Part shown: positions 15,210 through 24,094 of the stretch, in pieces
Layout: every line of letters starts with the position of its first letter
Numbering within the stretch: the stretch's first letter is position 1
Assembly (NCBI GenBank): GCA_937952305.1
Contig: CALFZO010000159.1
Location: 19,735 to 83,734, forward strand
Direction of reading: 5' to 3'
Source of the DNA: an uncultured Anaerolineales bacterium
Lineage (GTDB): Bacteria > Chloroflexota > Anaerolineae > Anaerolineales > UBA6663
DNA: 64,000 bases
Made by a program: the position numbers and the translations under genes
The notes under the pieces: model-generated
What the model saw: the letters and a program-made list of their open reading frames with translations, nothing else
The model's database searches: none
What the model was told of the DNA's origin: nothing

Positions 15210-18200
15210 ATGACCACAACGCCTGAGCCGACAACTGACCCTGACGACCAACCGACCCAGGCAGCGCCGCCGCCCGGCGATCTGCCGTTGACCGGGCCGA
15301 CCGTGCGCGCCGGAGGCGGCGACCTGAGCGGCCTGGAGCCAACGCGCCGCAGCCCAGCCCCGGCGCGGCGCCCGGCTTTCGTGGACCCGCCGCCCGTCAA
15401 CGAGCCGGTCACCGGCCCGCTGCCGCCGGTCACGGGCACCACGCGGGCCGCGGCCACGCGCCGCGCCGCCCCAGCCGCGCCGCCGCCGCCCGCGGCCAAG
15501 CCTCCGGCCTCGCCGGCCGGCTGCCTGTTTCGCGCCCTGTGGTACAGCCTGATCGCGGCGTTCTTCGGCCTGCTGCTCGGCGTCATCGCCTTGACCTACG
15601 GCTACTGGTCGATTGCGCGCGACCTGCCGCCCATCGACGACCTGCGCGAGCGCGCCTCGCAATTCGAGACCGCGCGCGTCTTCGACGCCCGGGGCAACGT
15701 CCTGTACGACATCCTCGACCCGCAGGCCGGCCGCCGCACCTACATCACCCTGGACAAGATGGCGCCGGCCCTGATCGCGGCCACCATCGCCACCGAAGAC
15801 CAGAACTTCTACGAGCATCCCGGCTTCGACCCGGTCGGCATCCTGCGCGCCATCTGGCAGAACCTGCAGGCCGGCGATACGGTCTCCGGGGCCTCGACCA
15901 TCACGCAGCAACTGGTGCGCGCCCTGGTCCTGCCGCCCGAAGAGGCCGCCCAGCGCACCAACCTGCGCAAGATCCGCGAGATTATCCTGGCCGCCGAGAT
16001 CACGCGCCGCTACTCCAAGACCGAGATCCTGGAGCTGTACCTCAACGAGATCAACTACGGCAACCTGGCCTACGGCGTCGAGGCCGCGGCCGAAACGTAC
16101 TTCAACAAGCCGGCCAATGTCCTGACGCTGAGCGAGGCCGCCATGCTGGCCGGGCTGCCGCAGTCGCCGGCCGTGTACGACATCTACACCAATCCGGAGG
16201 CCGTGCGCGCGCGCCAGCGCGACGTGCTGTTCCTGATGGTGTCGTTGAGCGAGGAGCGCGGCTGCATCCCGGTCCGCCTGAACGCCGAGGCGACGCCGCA
16301 GCGGGTGTGCGTGAACGCCGAGGACATGGGCCAGGCCATGCTGGACCTGGGCACGCGCACGTTCACGCCGCCGCGCAGCAGCGCCCGCTTCCCGCACTGG
16401 GTCAACTACGTCCGCCAGCTGGTCGAGGAGCGCTTCGGCGCTCAGGCCCTGTATCGTTCCGGCTACAACATCTACACCACCCTGGAGCCGGACCTGCAGG
16501 TGCTGGCCGAGAACGCCGTGGCCGAGCAGGTGGCGGCGCTGGCCGAGCGCAATGTCACCAACGGCGCGCTGGTGGCCCTGCGGCCGGGCACCGGCGAGAT
16601 CGTCGTGCTGGTGGGCTCGGATGACTACAACGATCCGCGCGACGGCCAGATCAACATGGCCCTGGTCCCGCGCCAGCCCGGCTCGTCGATCAAGCCGCTC
16701 ACTTATGCGCTGGCCTTCGAGCGCGGCTGGACGCCGGCCACGCTGGTGTGGGACGTGCCGACCGAGTTCCCGGACGGCGCCAACCCGGCTTATGCGCCCG
16801 TGAACTACGATGGCCGTTTCCACGGCCCCACGCTGGTACGCGGCGCGCTGGCCAACTCCTACAACATCCCGGCCGTCAAGGCGCTGCAGTTCGTGGGCGT
16901 GTACGGCACGCTGGTTGGCGAAGGCGCCCAGGTGGAAGCCAAGAGCGGCCTGATCCCGTTCCTGGAGACGCTGGGCGTAGACACGCTGACGCGCACGGAC
17001 TACGGCCTGTCGCTGACGCTCGGCGGCGGCGAAGTGCCCCTGATGGAGATGGTCGGGGCTTACGGCGCCCTGGCCCAGGGCGGCCGGCGCGTCTTCCCGG
17101 TGGCCGTGCTCAAGGTCACCGACGCGCGCGGCAACCTGATCTGCCAGCAGCCGCTCTCGCCCGCTCAGGTGGTGGCGGACCCGCCGCCCTGCCAGCCGCC
17201 GCCGGCCAACTGGGGCGCCGAAGTCCTCTCGCCGCAGACCGCCTACCTGATCAGCGATATCCTGACCGACAACGACGCCCGCGCGCCGGCCTTCGGGCTG
17301 GACTCGCCGCTGCGGCTCTCGTTCCCGGCCGCCGTCAAGACCGGCACGACCAACGATTACCGCGACAATTGGACGATCGGCTACACGCCGGACCTGGTGA
17401 CCGGCGTCTGGGTCGGCAACGCCGACTACACCGAGATGGAGCGCACGTCCGGGGTCACCGGCGCCGCCCCGATCTGGCACGCTTTCATGGAGTTGGCGTT
17501 GTCCGGCCAGGCCACGTGGTTCACGCCGCCGGCCGGTCTCGTGGAGAAGGAGATCTGTGCCGTCTCCGGCGCGGAGCCGAGCGAGTTCTGCCCGCCGGAT
17601 CAGCGCCGCACCGAGAAGTTCGACCAGGCCCATCTGCCGCCGCCGCGCGAGCGCGATCTCTGGCAGAAGGCCTTTGTCGATCCGTTCACCAACCTGCGCC
17701 AGACTTCGGAATGCGCTCAGGCTTATCAGAACGAGCAGCTTTACACCCAGGAGCGAGCCGTGGTCGGCGTGACCGACCCGTCCGCGCAGAAGTGGCTGAC
17801 CGAGGACCCCAACGGCCAGGAGTGGGCGGCGCGGCTGGGCTTCTTCACGCCGCTGGTGTGGGCGCCGGCGCGGGAGTGCGCGCTGAGCGACCCGCGCCCG
17901 ATCATGGCCCTGAGCTTCCCGCCGGAAGGCGCCACGCTGGAGCCCGGGCAATGGCAGATCCTGGGGCAGGCGGGCGCCACCGCGGACTTCGACCGCTACG
18001 TGATCGAGTACGGTTTAAGCCACGACCCGCAGGGCTGGGGCCTGGTGCAGGGCGACACCACCACGGCCGTGCTTGACCCAGGCCGGCTGGCGGATTGGGA
18101 CGCCAGCGGCCTGCCCGATGGGCCGGCCACGCTGCGCCTGACCGTCTACAGCCGGAGCGGCGGCAGCGCCGAGTACCGCGTGCGCTTCAACGTGATCCGG

Positions 18201-18419
18201 CCGACGCCCACGCCGGCGCCGACCGATACGCCGACTCTGACGCCGACCAACACGGCCACCGCGCCGCCGACGGCGACGCCCACCGTGACGCCGCCGGCCA
18301 CCGCTACCGTGCCGGCTACAGCCACGCCGACGCTGGCCCCGCCGACGGCCACCGAGACCCCGCCGCCCACGGAAGTTCCGAGCGAGACGCCGACCTTCAC
18401 CGCCACCAGCGCGCCATGA
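15210..18419 (+). CDS. Class A penicillin-binding protein (PBP1A type)
   Basis: 1069 residues. A Pro/Thr-rich cytoplasmic N-tail (1-105), one membrane helix (about 108-131), then the glycosyltransferase-51 domain with ATEDQNFYEHPGFDP (catalytic Glu near 196). The transpeptidase domain has SSIKPLTY (Ser492, Lys495) and KTGTTN (Lys710). After about residue 780 come a region with a Cys in QTSECAQAY, an Ig-like segment and a Thr/Pro-rich C-tail (TPTLTPTNTATAPPTATPTV) of about 70 residues. Polymerises and cross-links peptidoglycan. The tail is unusual for a PBP but common in exported proteins of this lineage. The next gene overlaps it by 4 nt. Confidence 0.93.
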   Translation: MTTTPEPTTDPDDQPTQAAPPPGDLPLTGPTVRAGGGDLSGLEPTRRSPAPARRPAFVDPPPVNEPVTGPLPPVTGTTRAAATRRAAPAAPPPPAAKPPASPAGCLFRALWYSLIAAFFGLLLGVIALTYGYWSIARDLPPIDDLRERASQFETARVFDARGNVLYDILDPQAGRRTYITLDKMAPALIAATIATEDQNFYEHPGFDPVGILRAIWQNLQAGDTVSGASTITQQLVRALVLPPEEAAQRTNLRKIREIILAAEITRRYSKTEILELYLNEINYGNLAYGVEAAAETYFNKPANVLTLSEAAMLAGLPQSPAVYDIYTNPEAVRARQRDVLFLMVSLSEERGCIPVRLNAEATPQRVCVNAEDMGQAMLDLGTRTFTPPRSSARFPHWVNYVRQLVEERFGAQALYRSGYNIYTTLEPDLQVLAENAVAEQVAALAERNVTNGALVALRPGTGEIVVLVGSDDYNDPRDGQINMALVPRQPGSSIKPLTYALAFERGWTPATLVWDVPTEFPDGANPAYAPVNYDGRFHGPTLVRGALANSYNIPAVKALQFVGVYGTLVGEGAQVEAKSGLIPFLETLGVDTLTRTDYGLSLTLGGGEVPLMEMVGAYGALAQGGRRVFPVAVLKVTDARGNLICQQPLSPAQVVADPPPCQPPPANWGAEVLSPQTAYLISDILTDNDARAPAFGLDSPLRLSFPAAVKTGTTNDYRDNWTIGYTPDLVTGVWVGNADYTEMERTSGVTGAAPIWHAFMELALSGQATWFTPPAGLVEKEICAVSGAEPSEFCPPDQRRTEKFDQAHLPPPRERDLWQKAFVDPFTNLRQTSECAQAYQNEQLYTQERAVVGVTDPSAQKWLTEDPNGQEWAARLGFFTPLVWAPARECALSDPRPIMALSFPPEGATLEPGQWQILGQAGATADFDRYVIEYGLSHDPQGWGLVQGDTTTAVLDPGRLADWDASGLPDGPATLRLTVYSRSGGSAEYRVRFNVIRPTPTPAPTDTPTLTPTNTATAPPTATPTVTPPATATVPATATPTLAPPTATETPPPTEVPSETPTFTATSAP

Positions 18420-19522
18420 GAGAGCGCCTTGGACCGGCCCTGGTGGTGGTCCTGGCCCTGGCCGCTTACGTCGCCGTGGCGCTGGCCCAGAACGGCGGCG
18501 ATGTCGGCGAGATGGCGCGCCTGGGCCTGCGCCGCATGGCCGGCGACCAGACGGCCCTGGAAGGCTACGACGGCCAGTATGTGTACGTGCTGGCCGTCAA
18601 TCCGGACCCGGCCTGGGCGGCCAGCCAGAAGTCCGACATCATCGACACGCCGGCCTATCGCTACCAGCGCCTGTTGTTGTCGCTGCTGGTGCGCGCTCTG
18701 ACGCTCGCCCAGCCGGCGTTGATGCCGGGGGCGCTGATTGTGGTTAACCTCGTGGCCCAGGCGGTGGGGACCTTCCTGGTGAGTGAGCTGCTGGCCGCCT
18801 ATGGCGTCAACCGCTGGTATGCGCTGGTGTATGGGCTGTGGGTGGGCTTTGCCTACGCCGTCCGGCTGGCAATGACCGAGCCGCTGGCTTATGCGCTGGT
18901 GGCCGGGGCCTGGCTCGCCAGCGTCCGCGGCCGCGAGGGCAGGGCGGCCGTTCTGTACGGGTTAGCGGTCTTCACCAAGGAAACCAGCCTGGTTTTCGTC
19001 GCCGGGCACCTGGCCTGGCTGCTCCTGCAGCGCCGTTGGTGGCCGGCCGTGCGCGTGCTCGGCCTGGCCGGGGTGCCGTTCGCGCTCTTCCAATTCGTCA
19101 TCCTCCACTACTTCGGCCGTTTCGGCGTCGGCTCGGGCGGCTTTCACGCCTCCGGTTTCGAGTGGATTCCGTACATGGGATTGTGGCGCATCGGGCAGTA
19201 CAGCCTGGCGGCGCTGGCCCTGTTTGCGGCCTTGTATCTGCCGCTGGTCGTCCTTCCGAGCTTGTGGGGCCTGCTCGCTTCCGCCGTGCGGGTGTGGCGC
19301 CGGGATTGGGCGCTGCCGGTGTGGATGCTGGCCGCCAACGCCGCCGTCTTCCCCGTGGCGCCGTTCTCCACTTACAGCGAGCCGCTCGGCCTGGTGCGCC
19401 TGGTCTGCGGCCTGGTCCTGGCCACGTTGATCTTCGGGGCCCATACCCGCTCGCGGCGCGTGCTCAACTATGCGGTGCTGTGGCTGCTGGCGCTGGCGAT
19501 GTTGGCCAACGAGGCGCGCTGA
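18416..19522 (+). CDS. Polytopic membrane protein, GT-C-like
   Basis: 368 residues starting in an ATGA overlap with the PBP stop, so translation is coupled. About nine hydrophobic helices. The first loop contains an acidic stretch, DVGEMARLGLRRMAG and GYDGQYVYVLAV. The DGQYVY segment resembles the first extracellular loop of GT-C/mannosyltransferase-like proteins. FTKETSLVFVAGHLAWLLL matches a motif often seen in these uncharacterised family members. Probably a lipid-linked-sugar glycosyltransferase or related envelope protein; coupling to a PBP suggests a cell-wall role (inference). Confidence 0.6.
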   Translation: MRERLGPALVVVLALAAYVAVALAQNGGDVGEMARLGLRRMAGDQTALEGYDGQYVYVLAVNPDPAWAASQKSDIIDTPAYRYQRLLLSLLVRALTLAQPALMPGALIVVNLVAQAVGTFLVSELLAAYGVNRWYALVYGLWVGFAYAVRLAMTEPLAYALVAGAWLASVRGREGRAAVLYGLAVFTKETSLVFVAGHLAWLLLQRRWWPAVRVLGLAGVPFALFQFVILHYFGRFGVGSGGFHASGFEWIPYMGLWRIGQYSLAALALFAALYLPLVVLPSLWGLLASAVRVWRRDWALPVWMLAANAAVFPVAPFSTYSEPLGLVRLVCGLVLATLIFGAHTRSRRVLNYAVLWLLALAMLANEAR

Positions 19523-19563
19523 CCCTGTTCTGGCCGGCGGCCGCTGACAGGTGCCGCCGGCTG

Positions 19564-19572
19564 TGCTATGTT
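19564..19572 (+). promoter_or_regulatory. Extended -10 (TGC-TATGTT) of the CDF exporter gene
   Basis: TG 19564-19565, TATGTT 19567-19572, then exactly 7 nt to ATG 19580. The upstream in-frame ATG 19568 lies inside the -10 box and cannot be the start if this promoter is used. Confidence 0.55.
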
Positions 19573-19579
19573 GGATCCT

Positions 19580-21022
19580 ATGAACTCCGAGTCGTCGATC
19601 GCCCTGTCTAGCCTCGCCGCCGACCGGACGGCCGCGCTGCAGGCCCGCGCGGCGGCGGTGCGCCGCGTCCTCCTCATCGTCCTGGGACTCAACCTGGCCG
19701 TGACCGTCGTCAAGTTGGCCGTCGGCCTGTGGGCCGGGGCGTTGGCCGTGGTGGCCGACGCCTTCCATTCCATGGTCGACTCGTCCTCCAACATCATCGG
19801 GCTGCTGGGGGTGTGGGTGAGCGCGCGGCCGGCCGACGACAATCATCCGTACGGCCATCACAAGTACGAGACGATTGCGGCCATGGGCATCGGCGCCATG
19901 CTCCTGCTGGCCGGCTACGAGATCGGCAAGAGCGTGCTTGGGCGGCTGGCCGGCGCCCCGGCCGAGCTCAACATCACGCCGCTGACGCTCGCGCTGCTGG
20001 CGGGCACCCTCGTGGTGAACCTGGCGATCGTGTACTTCGAAACCCAGGCCGGGCGCCGCCTGACCAGCCAGGTGCTGCTGGCGGACGCCGCCCACACGCG
20101 CACCGACCTGCTGGTGACGGTGTCGGTCATTGCCTCGCTGGTGGGCGCCAGCCTGGGCTGGACGTGGCTGGACCCGCTCGTGGCCGCCGGCGTGGTGGTG
20201 CTGCTCTTCCGCGCGGCCTTTGAGATCCTGCGCTCCACGTCCAACGTGCTCACCGACGTCGCCGTGGTGGAGCCGGGCGAAGTGGAGCGCATCGCGCAGG
20301 CCGTGCCGGGCGTCCAGACCGTGACCGGTGTGCGCTCGCGCGGCCGCGCCGACGCCATCTACCTGGACCTCAACGTCAAAGTCGATCCGGCCATGAACAC
20401 GGCCCAGGCCCACACGATGGCCACCGAGATCGAGCGGCGCCTGGCGGACGCTTTGCCGGGTCTGATGGAGGCGCTGGTGCATGTGGAGCCGCGTGAGGCG
20501 GCGGGCACGCCCTGGGAGACCATCGCGCACACGCTGCGCGCCACCGCCGACGCAGAAGGCTTGGGCGTCCACGATCTGCACGTCCACGTCGAGCCGGACG
20601 GCCGCTACGCCGTCGAGATGCACCTGGAAGTGGACGCCGACCTGACCCTGCGCGCCGCGCACCAGCGCGCCGACGATTTCGAGCGGCGCGTCCTGACGAC
20701 GCTGCCGCTGGTCCGCAGCCTGGTGACCCACCTGGAGCCGCTCAGCGCGCACCTGCCGGACGAGCAGGGGACGATTGCGCGTCAGGCTGAACTGCGGCGC
20801 CGCATCCAGCGCCACGCCGACGGCATTGCCGGCGTCGGCGCCTGCCACGACGTCCAGCTCCACAACGTCGGCGGCCATCTGGCGGCCACGCTGCACGTCA
20901 CCCAGCCGGCCGACCAGCCGCTGACGCGGGCGCATCGTCTGGCCGAGCAGATCGAGCGCGCGCTGCATGCGCAGGAGCCGAGCCTGCATCGCGTGGTCAT
21001 CCACGTCGAGCCGCCCGAGTGA
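19580..21022 (+). CDS. Cation diffusion facilitator exporter with extended cytosolic domain
   Basis: 480 residues from ATG 19580, chosen from the promoter. Residues 30-220 form six membrane helices. The transport-site motifs are ADAFHSMVDS in helix 2 and LLADAAHTRTD in helix 5, with HPYGHHKYE in the loop after helix 3. The cytosolic part (about 225-480) is roughly three times the usual single ferredoxin-like dimerisation domain. It holds three similar units, each with a His-Val-Glu element: ALVHVEPRE, LHVHVEPDG and VVIHVEPPE. Exports Zn, Mn or Fe ions by proton antiport; metal not determinable. Confidence 0.9.
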   Translation: MNSESSIALSSLAADRTAALQARAAAVRRVLLIVLGLNLAVTVVKLAVGLWAGALAVVADAFHSMVDSSSNIIGLLGVWVSARPADDNHPYGHHKYETIAAMGIGAMLLLAGYEIGKSVLGRLAGAPAELNITPLTLALLAGTLVVNLAIVYFETQAGRRLTSQVLLADAAHTRTDLLVTVSVIASLVGASLGWTWLDPLVAAGVVVLLFRAAFEILRSTSNVLTDVAVVEPGEVERIAQAVPGVQTVTGVRSRGRADAIYLDLNVKVDPAMNTAQAHTMATEIERRLADALPGLMEALVHVEPREAAGTPWETIAHTLRATADAEGLGVHDLHVHVEPDGRYAVEMHLEVDADLTLRAAHQRADDFERRVLTTLPLVRSLVTHLEPLSAHLPDEQGTIARQAELRRRIQRHADGIAGVGACHDVQLHNVGGHLAATLHVTQPADQPLTRAHRLAEQIERALHAQEPSLHRVVIHVEPPE

Positions 21023-21058
21023 GCGGGTGGTTTGGTTGAGGCGCGGGCGGAGGGCGGG

Positions 21059-21646
21059 TTATTCCGGCGGTTTTACCGCCCACACCGCGCGTTGATGGCG
21101 GTTCCAATCGGACCGGGCGCGCACGGCCAGGATCAGTCCGGCGGCGGCCATGGCCGCGATGGTGCCGGGTGGCGCGCCCAGCGCCCACATCAGCGGCGCG
21201 GCCGCCAACCCGATGGCGAAGGCCGAGCGGGCGGAGTGCTTGAGGATGAAGGCCGCCGCGATCAGGGCGCCCAGCGCCGCGGCGAACCCCAGCGGAAACA
21301 AGACCAGCAAGGCGCCGCCGGCCGTGGCCAGGCCCATGCCGCCGCGAAACCCGGCGAAGACGGGCCAGCAATGGCCGGCCACCACCGCGCCCGCCGCCAG
21401 CGCCGGCGCGCTCAGCGCGTCTCCCCACTGGCGCGCCAGCCACAGCGCCAGCGCCCCTTTGCCCACATCCAGGATCAAGACCAGGGCGCCGGCCAGCCAG
21501 CCGGCCTGGCGGATAGTGTTGGTGGCCCCGGAATGGCCGGAGCCGGCGGCGCGGATGTCGCGGCCGAGGACGGCATAGCCGACCAGCACGCCGGCCGGCA
21601 GGGAACCGAGGAGATAAGCTGCCAGCGTCAGCGCCAGCCAGGTCAT
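21059..21646 (-). CDS. plsY: Glycerol-3-phosphate acyltransferase PlsY
   Basis: 195 residues, the normal size, with five or so membrane helices. The three PlsY motifs are present: LLGSLPAGVLVGY, AAGSGHSGATNTIRQAGW and GHCWPVFAGFRGGMGLAT. Transfers the acyl group of acyl-phosphate to glycerol-3-phosphate in the first step of phospholipid synthesis. It is last in a minus-strand group with the two paralogous membrane-anchored genes upstream, 19 nt apart. Confidence 0.93.
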   Translation of the reverse strand: MTWLALTLAAYLLGSLPAGVLVGYAVLGRDIRAAGSGHSGATNTIRQAGWLAGALVLILDVGKGALALWLARQWGDALSAPALAAGAVVAGHCWPVFAGFRGGMGLATAGGALLVLFPLGFAAALGALIAAAFILKHSARSAFAIGLAAAPLMWALGAPPGTIAAMAAAGLILAVRARSDWNRHQRAVWAVKPPE

Positions 21647-21665
21647 CGGTTGGCGGCGGGCTGCG

Positions 21666-22115
21666 TCACGGGGCGGCGGCCGGCAGCGGGGCCAGCAAGG
21701 TCTGCAGGGGGTCGCGCTGCCATTGGGTGTACGTGCGTTCCAGGAAGTCCTTGGTGCTCAACAGCGACCCGTTCAGGGGGGTGTCGGCCACGCGCAGTTC
21801 CACCGGCACGTCGAAGGAAAGCTGGATGTTGGTCTCAAAGGTCACGTCCTCATCCAGGACGATGCGGCCGGCCGAGGTGGGCAGCACTGTGCCGGCCGGG
21901 ATCAGCAGCTGCAGCGGGTCGGTCCGGTCCACGCGCAGCGTCGTGCTGACCGTCCCGGCCTGCAGATCACTGACCGCCTGGGCGCCCAGTTTCAGGGCCT
22001 CGGCCGCCTGGGCGCGCGCATCCACCAGCAGCCGCAGCATGAAGGCGTTGGCCGTGAACGACAGCAGCACCAGCACCCAGAGCAGCACCGCGGCGAAGCC
22101 TTGCAGGGTTTTCAT
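21666..22115 (-). CDS. Membrane-anchored protein, paralogue of the gene at 22125
   Basis: 149 residues. One N-terminal helix (about 7-27) followed by a short helix (ARAQAAEALKLGAQAV) and a beta-rich outside domain. FETNIQLSFDVPVELRVADT precedes a segment NGSLLSTKDFLER. Its end matches the neighbouring protein, where VPVEIALAGTPLDTALAGSQ precedes GYLEEL. I do not recognise a family. Nine nt separate it from the upstream gene, so they form an operon with plsY. Confidence 0.6.
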   Translation of the reverse strand: MKTLQGFAAVLLWVLVLLSFTANAFMLRLLVDARAQAAEALKLGAQAVSDLQAGTVSTTLRVDRTDPLQLLIPAGTVLPTSAGRIVLDEDVTFETNIQLSFDVPVELRVADTPLNGSLLSTKDFLERTYTQWQRDPLQTLLAPLPAAAP

Positions 22116-22124
22116 CGTCTTGCC

Positions 22125-22748
22125 TCACTGAGGGGTGGGGGCGGGGGTGGGCTGGACCAGCAGGCTGGTGCCGAGTTCGGCGGCCAGCTCTTCCAGATAG
22201 CCTTGCGAACCGGCCAGCGCCGTGTCCAGAGGCGTGCCCGCCAGTGCGATCTCGACCGGAACGTCGAAGACCACGGGGACCGTGGCGGCGATGGGCACAG
22301 TCAGGTCAACCGGGACCTCAACTTCCAGGTTGACCGGGATGGTGGTCTGGACGGGGACGTTGATGATGCGGGTGCCGAGCAACGGCAGTTCAATGGGCAC
22401 CTGCAGCGTCGTCTTCAGAGGCACAGTGGTCGCGATGGGCACGCGGATCGTGTCCGAAATGGGCACGCTCAGGTTCACCGGGACAGTCTGCTCGATGTGC
22501 ACCTGGTACGTGAAGCGGGCGGAGCGCAGCTGCCCGAGGCCCTGCGCCACCACGCCGACGGCCTCCGCCACCTGGCGGCGCGCGCTCAGCAGGGTGTTGA
22601 TCAGGAAGACGTTCAACGCCAGCGACGCCAACGCCACCACCCACAGCAGCCAGTAGTCAAGCGGGCGGGAAGTCAGAAACACGGGCACTCCTTGGAGCGG
22701 CGGGCGCTCCGGGCTGGGTTCGGCCGGGGTGGGCGGGGTTGCAGTCAT
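22125..22748 (-). CDS. Membrane-anchored protein with VPI-type beta repeats
   Basis: 207 residues. A Pro-rich cytosolic N-tail (1-30), one membrane helix (about 31-52), a short helix, then about residues 85-175 composed of a repeating short strand of the form x-x-T-VPI/VPV-x-L (TVPVNLSVPIS, TTVPLKTTLQVPIELP, TTIPVNLEVEVPVDLTVPI). The C-terminus is Pro/Thr-rich. Regular alternation of hydrophobic residues suggests a beta-helix or stacked strands. Unknown family. A minus-strand -10 (TATACT, 22793-22798) lies about 45 nt upstream; no clear ribosome site. Confidence 0.6.
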   Translation of the reverse strand: MTATPPTPAEPSPERPPLQGVPVFLTSRPLDYWLLWVVALASLALNVFLINTLLSARRQVAEAVGVVAQGLGQLRSARFTYQVHIEQTVPVNLSVPISDTIRVPIATTVPLKTTLQVPIELPLLGTRIINVPVQTTIPVNLEVEVPVDLTVPIAATVPVVFDVPVEIALAGTPLDTALAGSQGYLEELAAELGTSLLVQPTPAPTPQ

Positions 22749-22792
22749 AGTTGGTTACCTGTCGACGGCGGGAGCAGGCCCCCCGAAGTCAG

Positions 22793-22798
22793 AGTATA
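22793..22798 (-). promoter_or_regulatory. Probable -10 (TATACT) of the VPI-repeat/plsY operon
   Basis: TATACT on the minus strand, 44 nt before ATG 22748. It is divergent from the peptidase promoter 60 nt away. Confidence 0.35.
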
Positions 22799-22857
22799 GG
22801 CGATGACCTGAGCGCCGTCCACGCCCTGGCCAAGACGCCGGTTCCAGGGGCGCGGTG

Positions 22858-22866
22858 TGCTACACT
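22858..22866 (+). promoter_or_regulatory. Extended -10 (TGC-TACACT) upstream of the M20 peptidase
   Basis: TG 22858-22859, TACACT 22861-22866. Unlike the leaderless cases, it leaves a 70-nt leader that carries AAGGA before ATG 22945. Confidence 0.4.
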
Positions 22867-22944
22867 CCAACCGGCGCGCGGACCGGCGTCCGCGTCCAGT
22901 TCCCGCACCCAACCCTCAGATCACGAACAAGGACGTCCAGCCTA

Positions 22945-24078
22945 ATGTCGACTTTGACTATCGCGGACTGCGAGCAGCACACCGGTGAGCTTGTCGCTTG
23001 GGTTAAGCGGTTGGTGGCGATCGAGTCGCCGTCCACCGACAAGGCCGCCGTCGACCGGGTCGGGGCCGTCATCGCCGAGGAGCTGCGCCAGCTGGGCGCG
23101 GCCGTCGTCGTGGAGCCGCGCGCCACAGTGGGCGACAACGTCTATGGCCGCTGGGGCGGCCAGGGCCAGGACGGCCTGCTGCTGCTCGGCCACATGGACA
23201 CCGTGCACGACCTGGGCACGCTGGCGCGCCAGCCCATCCGCGAGGCCGATGGCAAGCTCTACGGGCCGGGCGCCATCGACATGAAGGCCAGCCTCGCCCT
23301 GGTCCTGGTGGCGCTGCGCCTCCTGAAAACACATAAGGCCTGGCCGGCCCGGCCGGTGACGGCGCTGTTCACGTCCGACGAGGAGACCGGTAGCGAGCAT
23401 TCGCGCGCCCTGATCGAGACCCTGGCGCGCGAGGCCGCGCTGGTGCTATGCCTGGAGCCGTGCCTGTCAGATGGTTCGCTCAAGACCGAGCGCAAGGGCA
23501 TCGGCGAGATGGTCATCCAGGTGCGCGGCAGGGCCACCCACGCCGGCGCCGACCACGAGGGCGGACGCAACGCCATCGAGGAACTGGCCCACCACATTCT
23601 GGCCGCGCAGCGGCTCACCGACTACCGGGTGGGCACCACCGTCAACGTCGGCGTGGTCCGCGGCGGCACGCGCTCCAACGTCGTCCCGGATGAGGCCTGG
23701 GCCGAGGTCGATTTCCGGGTGGCGCGGATGGAGGAGGCGGAGCGGCTGGCGGCCTGGATGCGCGCCCAGACGCCGGTGACGCCGGGCACCAGCCTGGCCA
23801 TCACGGGTGGCCTCAACCGGCCGCCGATGCCGCGCGACGAGGTCATGGCGCGCACTTTTCAGCGCGCCCAGCAGATCGCGGCCACGCTGGGTCTGCCGGT
23901 CGGCGAGGGGAGCACCGGCGGCGGCTCAGACGCCAATTTTGTCGCGCCGCTGGGGGTGCCGGTGCTGGACGGCCTGGGCGCGCTCGGCAACGGCGCGCAC
24001 TCTGAACGCGAGCACGTGGTGATCAGCAGTCTGCCGGAGCGCACGGCCCTGCTGGCCGGGCTGCTCAGCGCCTGGTGA
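22945..24078 (+). CDS. M20-family metallopeptidase (carboxypeptidase G2-like)
   Basis: 377 residues. Di-zinc ligands and catalytic residues are visible: LLLGHMDTVHDLG (His, catalytic Asp), GPGAIDMKAS (bridging Asp), TSDEETGSEHS (catalytic Glu and ligand Glu) and LGNGAHSEREHV (final His). The dimerisation/lid domain is about 180-290, with RGRATHAGADHEGGRNAIEE. Hydrolyses N-acyl or C-terminal amino-acid bonds. There is no signal peptide. ATG 22945 has AAGGA upstream; the longer frame upstream has no homology. Confidence 0.88.
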   Translation: MSTLTIADCEQHTGELVAWVKRLVAIESPSTDKAAVDRVGAVIAEELRQLGAAVVVEPRATVGDNVYGRWGGQGQDGLLLLGHMDTVHDLGTLARQPIREADGKLYGPGAIDMKASLALVLVALRLLKTHKAWPARPVTALFTSDEETGSEHSRALIETLAREAALVLCLEPCLSDGSLKTERKGIGEMVIQVRGRATHAGADHEGGRNAIEELAHHILAAQRLTDYRVGTTVNVGVVRGGTRSNVVPDEAWAEVDFRVARMEEAERLAAWMRAQTPVTPGTSLAITGGLNRPPMPRDEVMARTFQRAQQIAATLGLPVGEGSTGGGSDANFVAPLGVPVLDGLGALGNGAHSEREHVVISSLPERTALLAGLLSAW

Positions 24079-24094
24079 GGCCGGCCTGGCCGCC

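Noticed and set aside
13929..17951. A 1340-codon open frame on the minus strand
   Set aside because: It lies antisense to the lipoprotein, MBL hydrolase and PBP genes, all with clear family motifs. Its translation is Arg/Gln/Gly/His-rich without domains, as expected of a GC-rich shadow frame.
18962..21004. A 680-codon open frame on the minus strand
   Set aside because: Antisense to the membrane protein and CDF exporter; the translation is His/Gln/Arg-rich low complexity without motifs.
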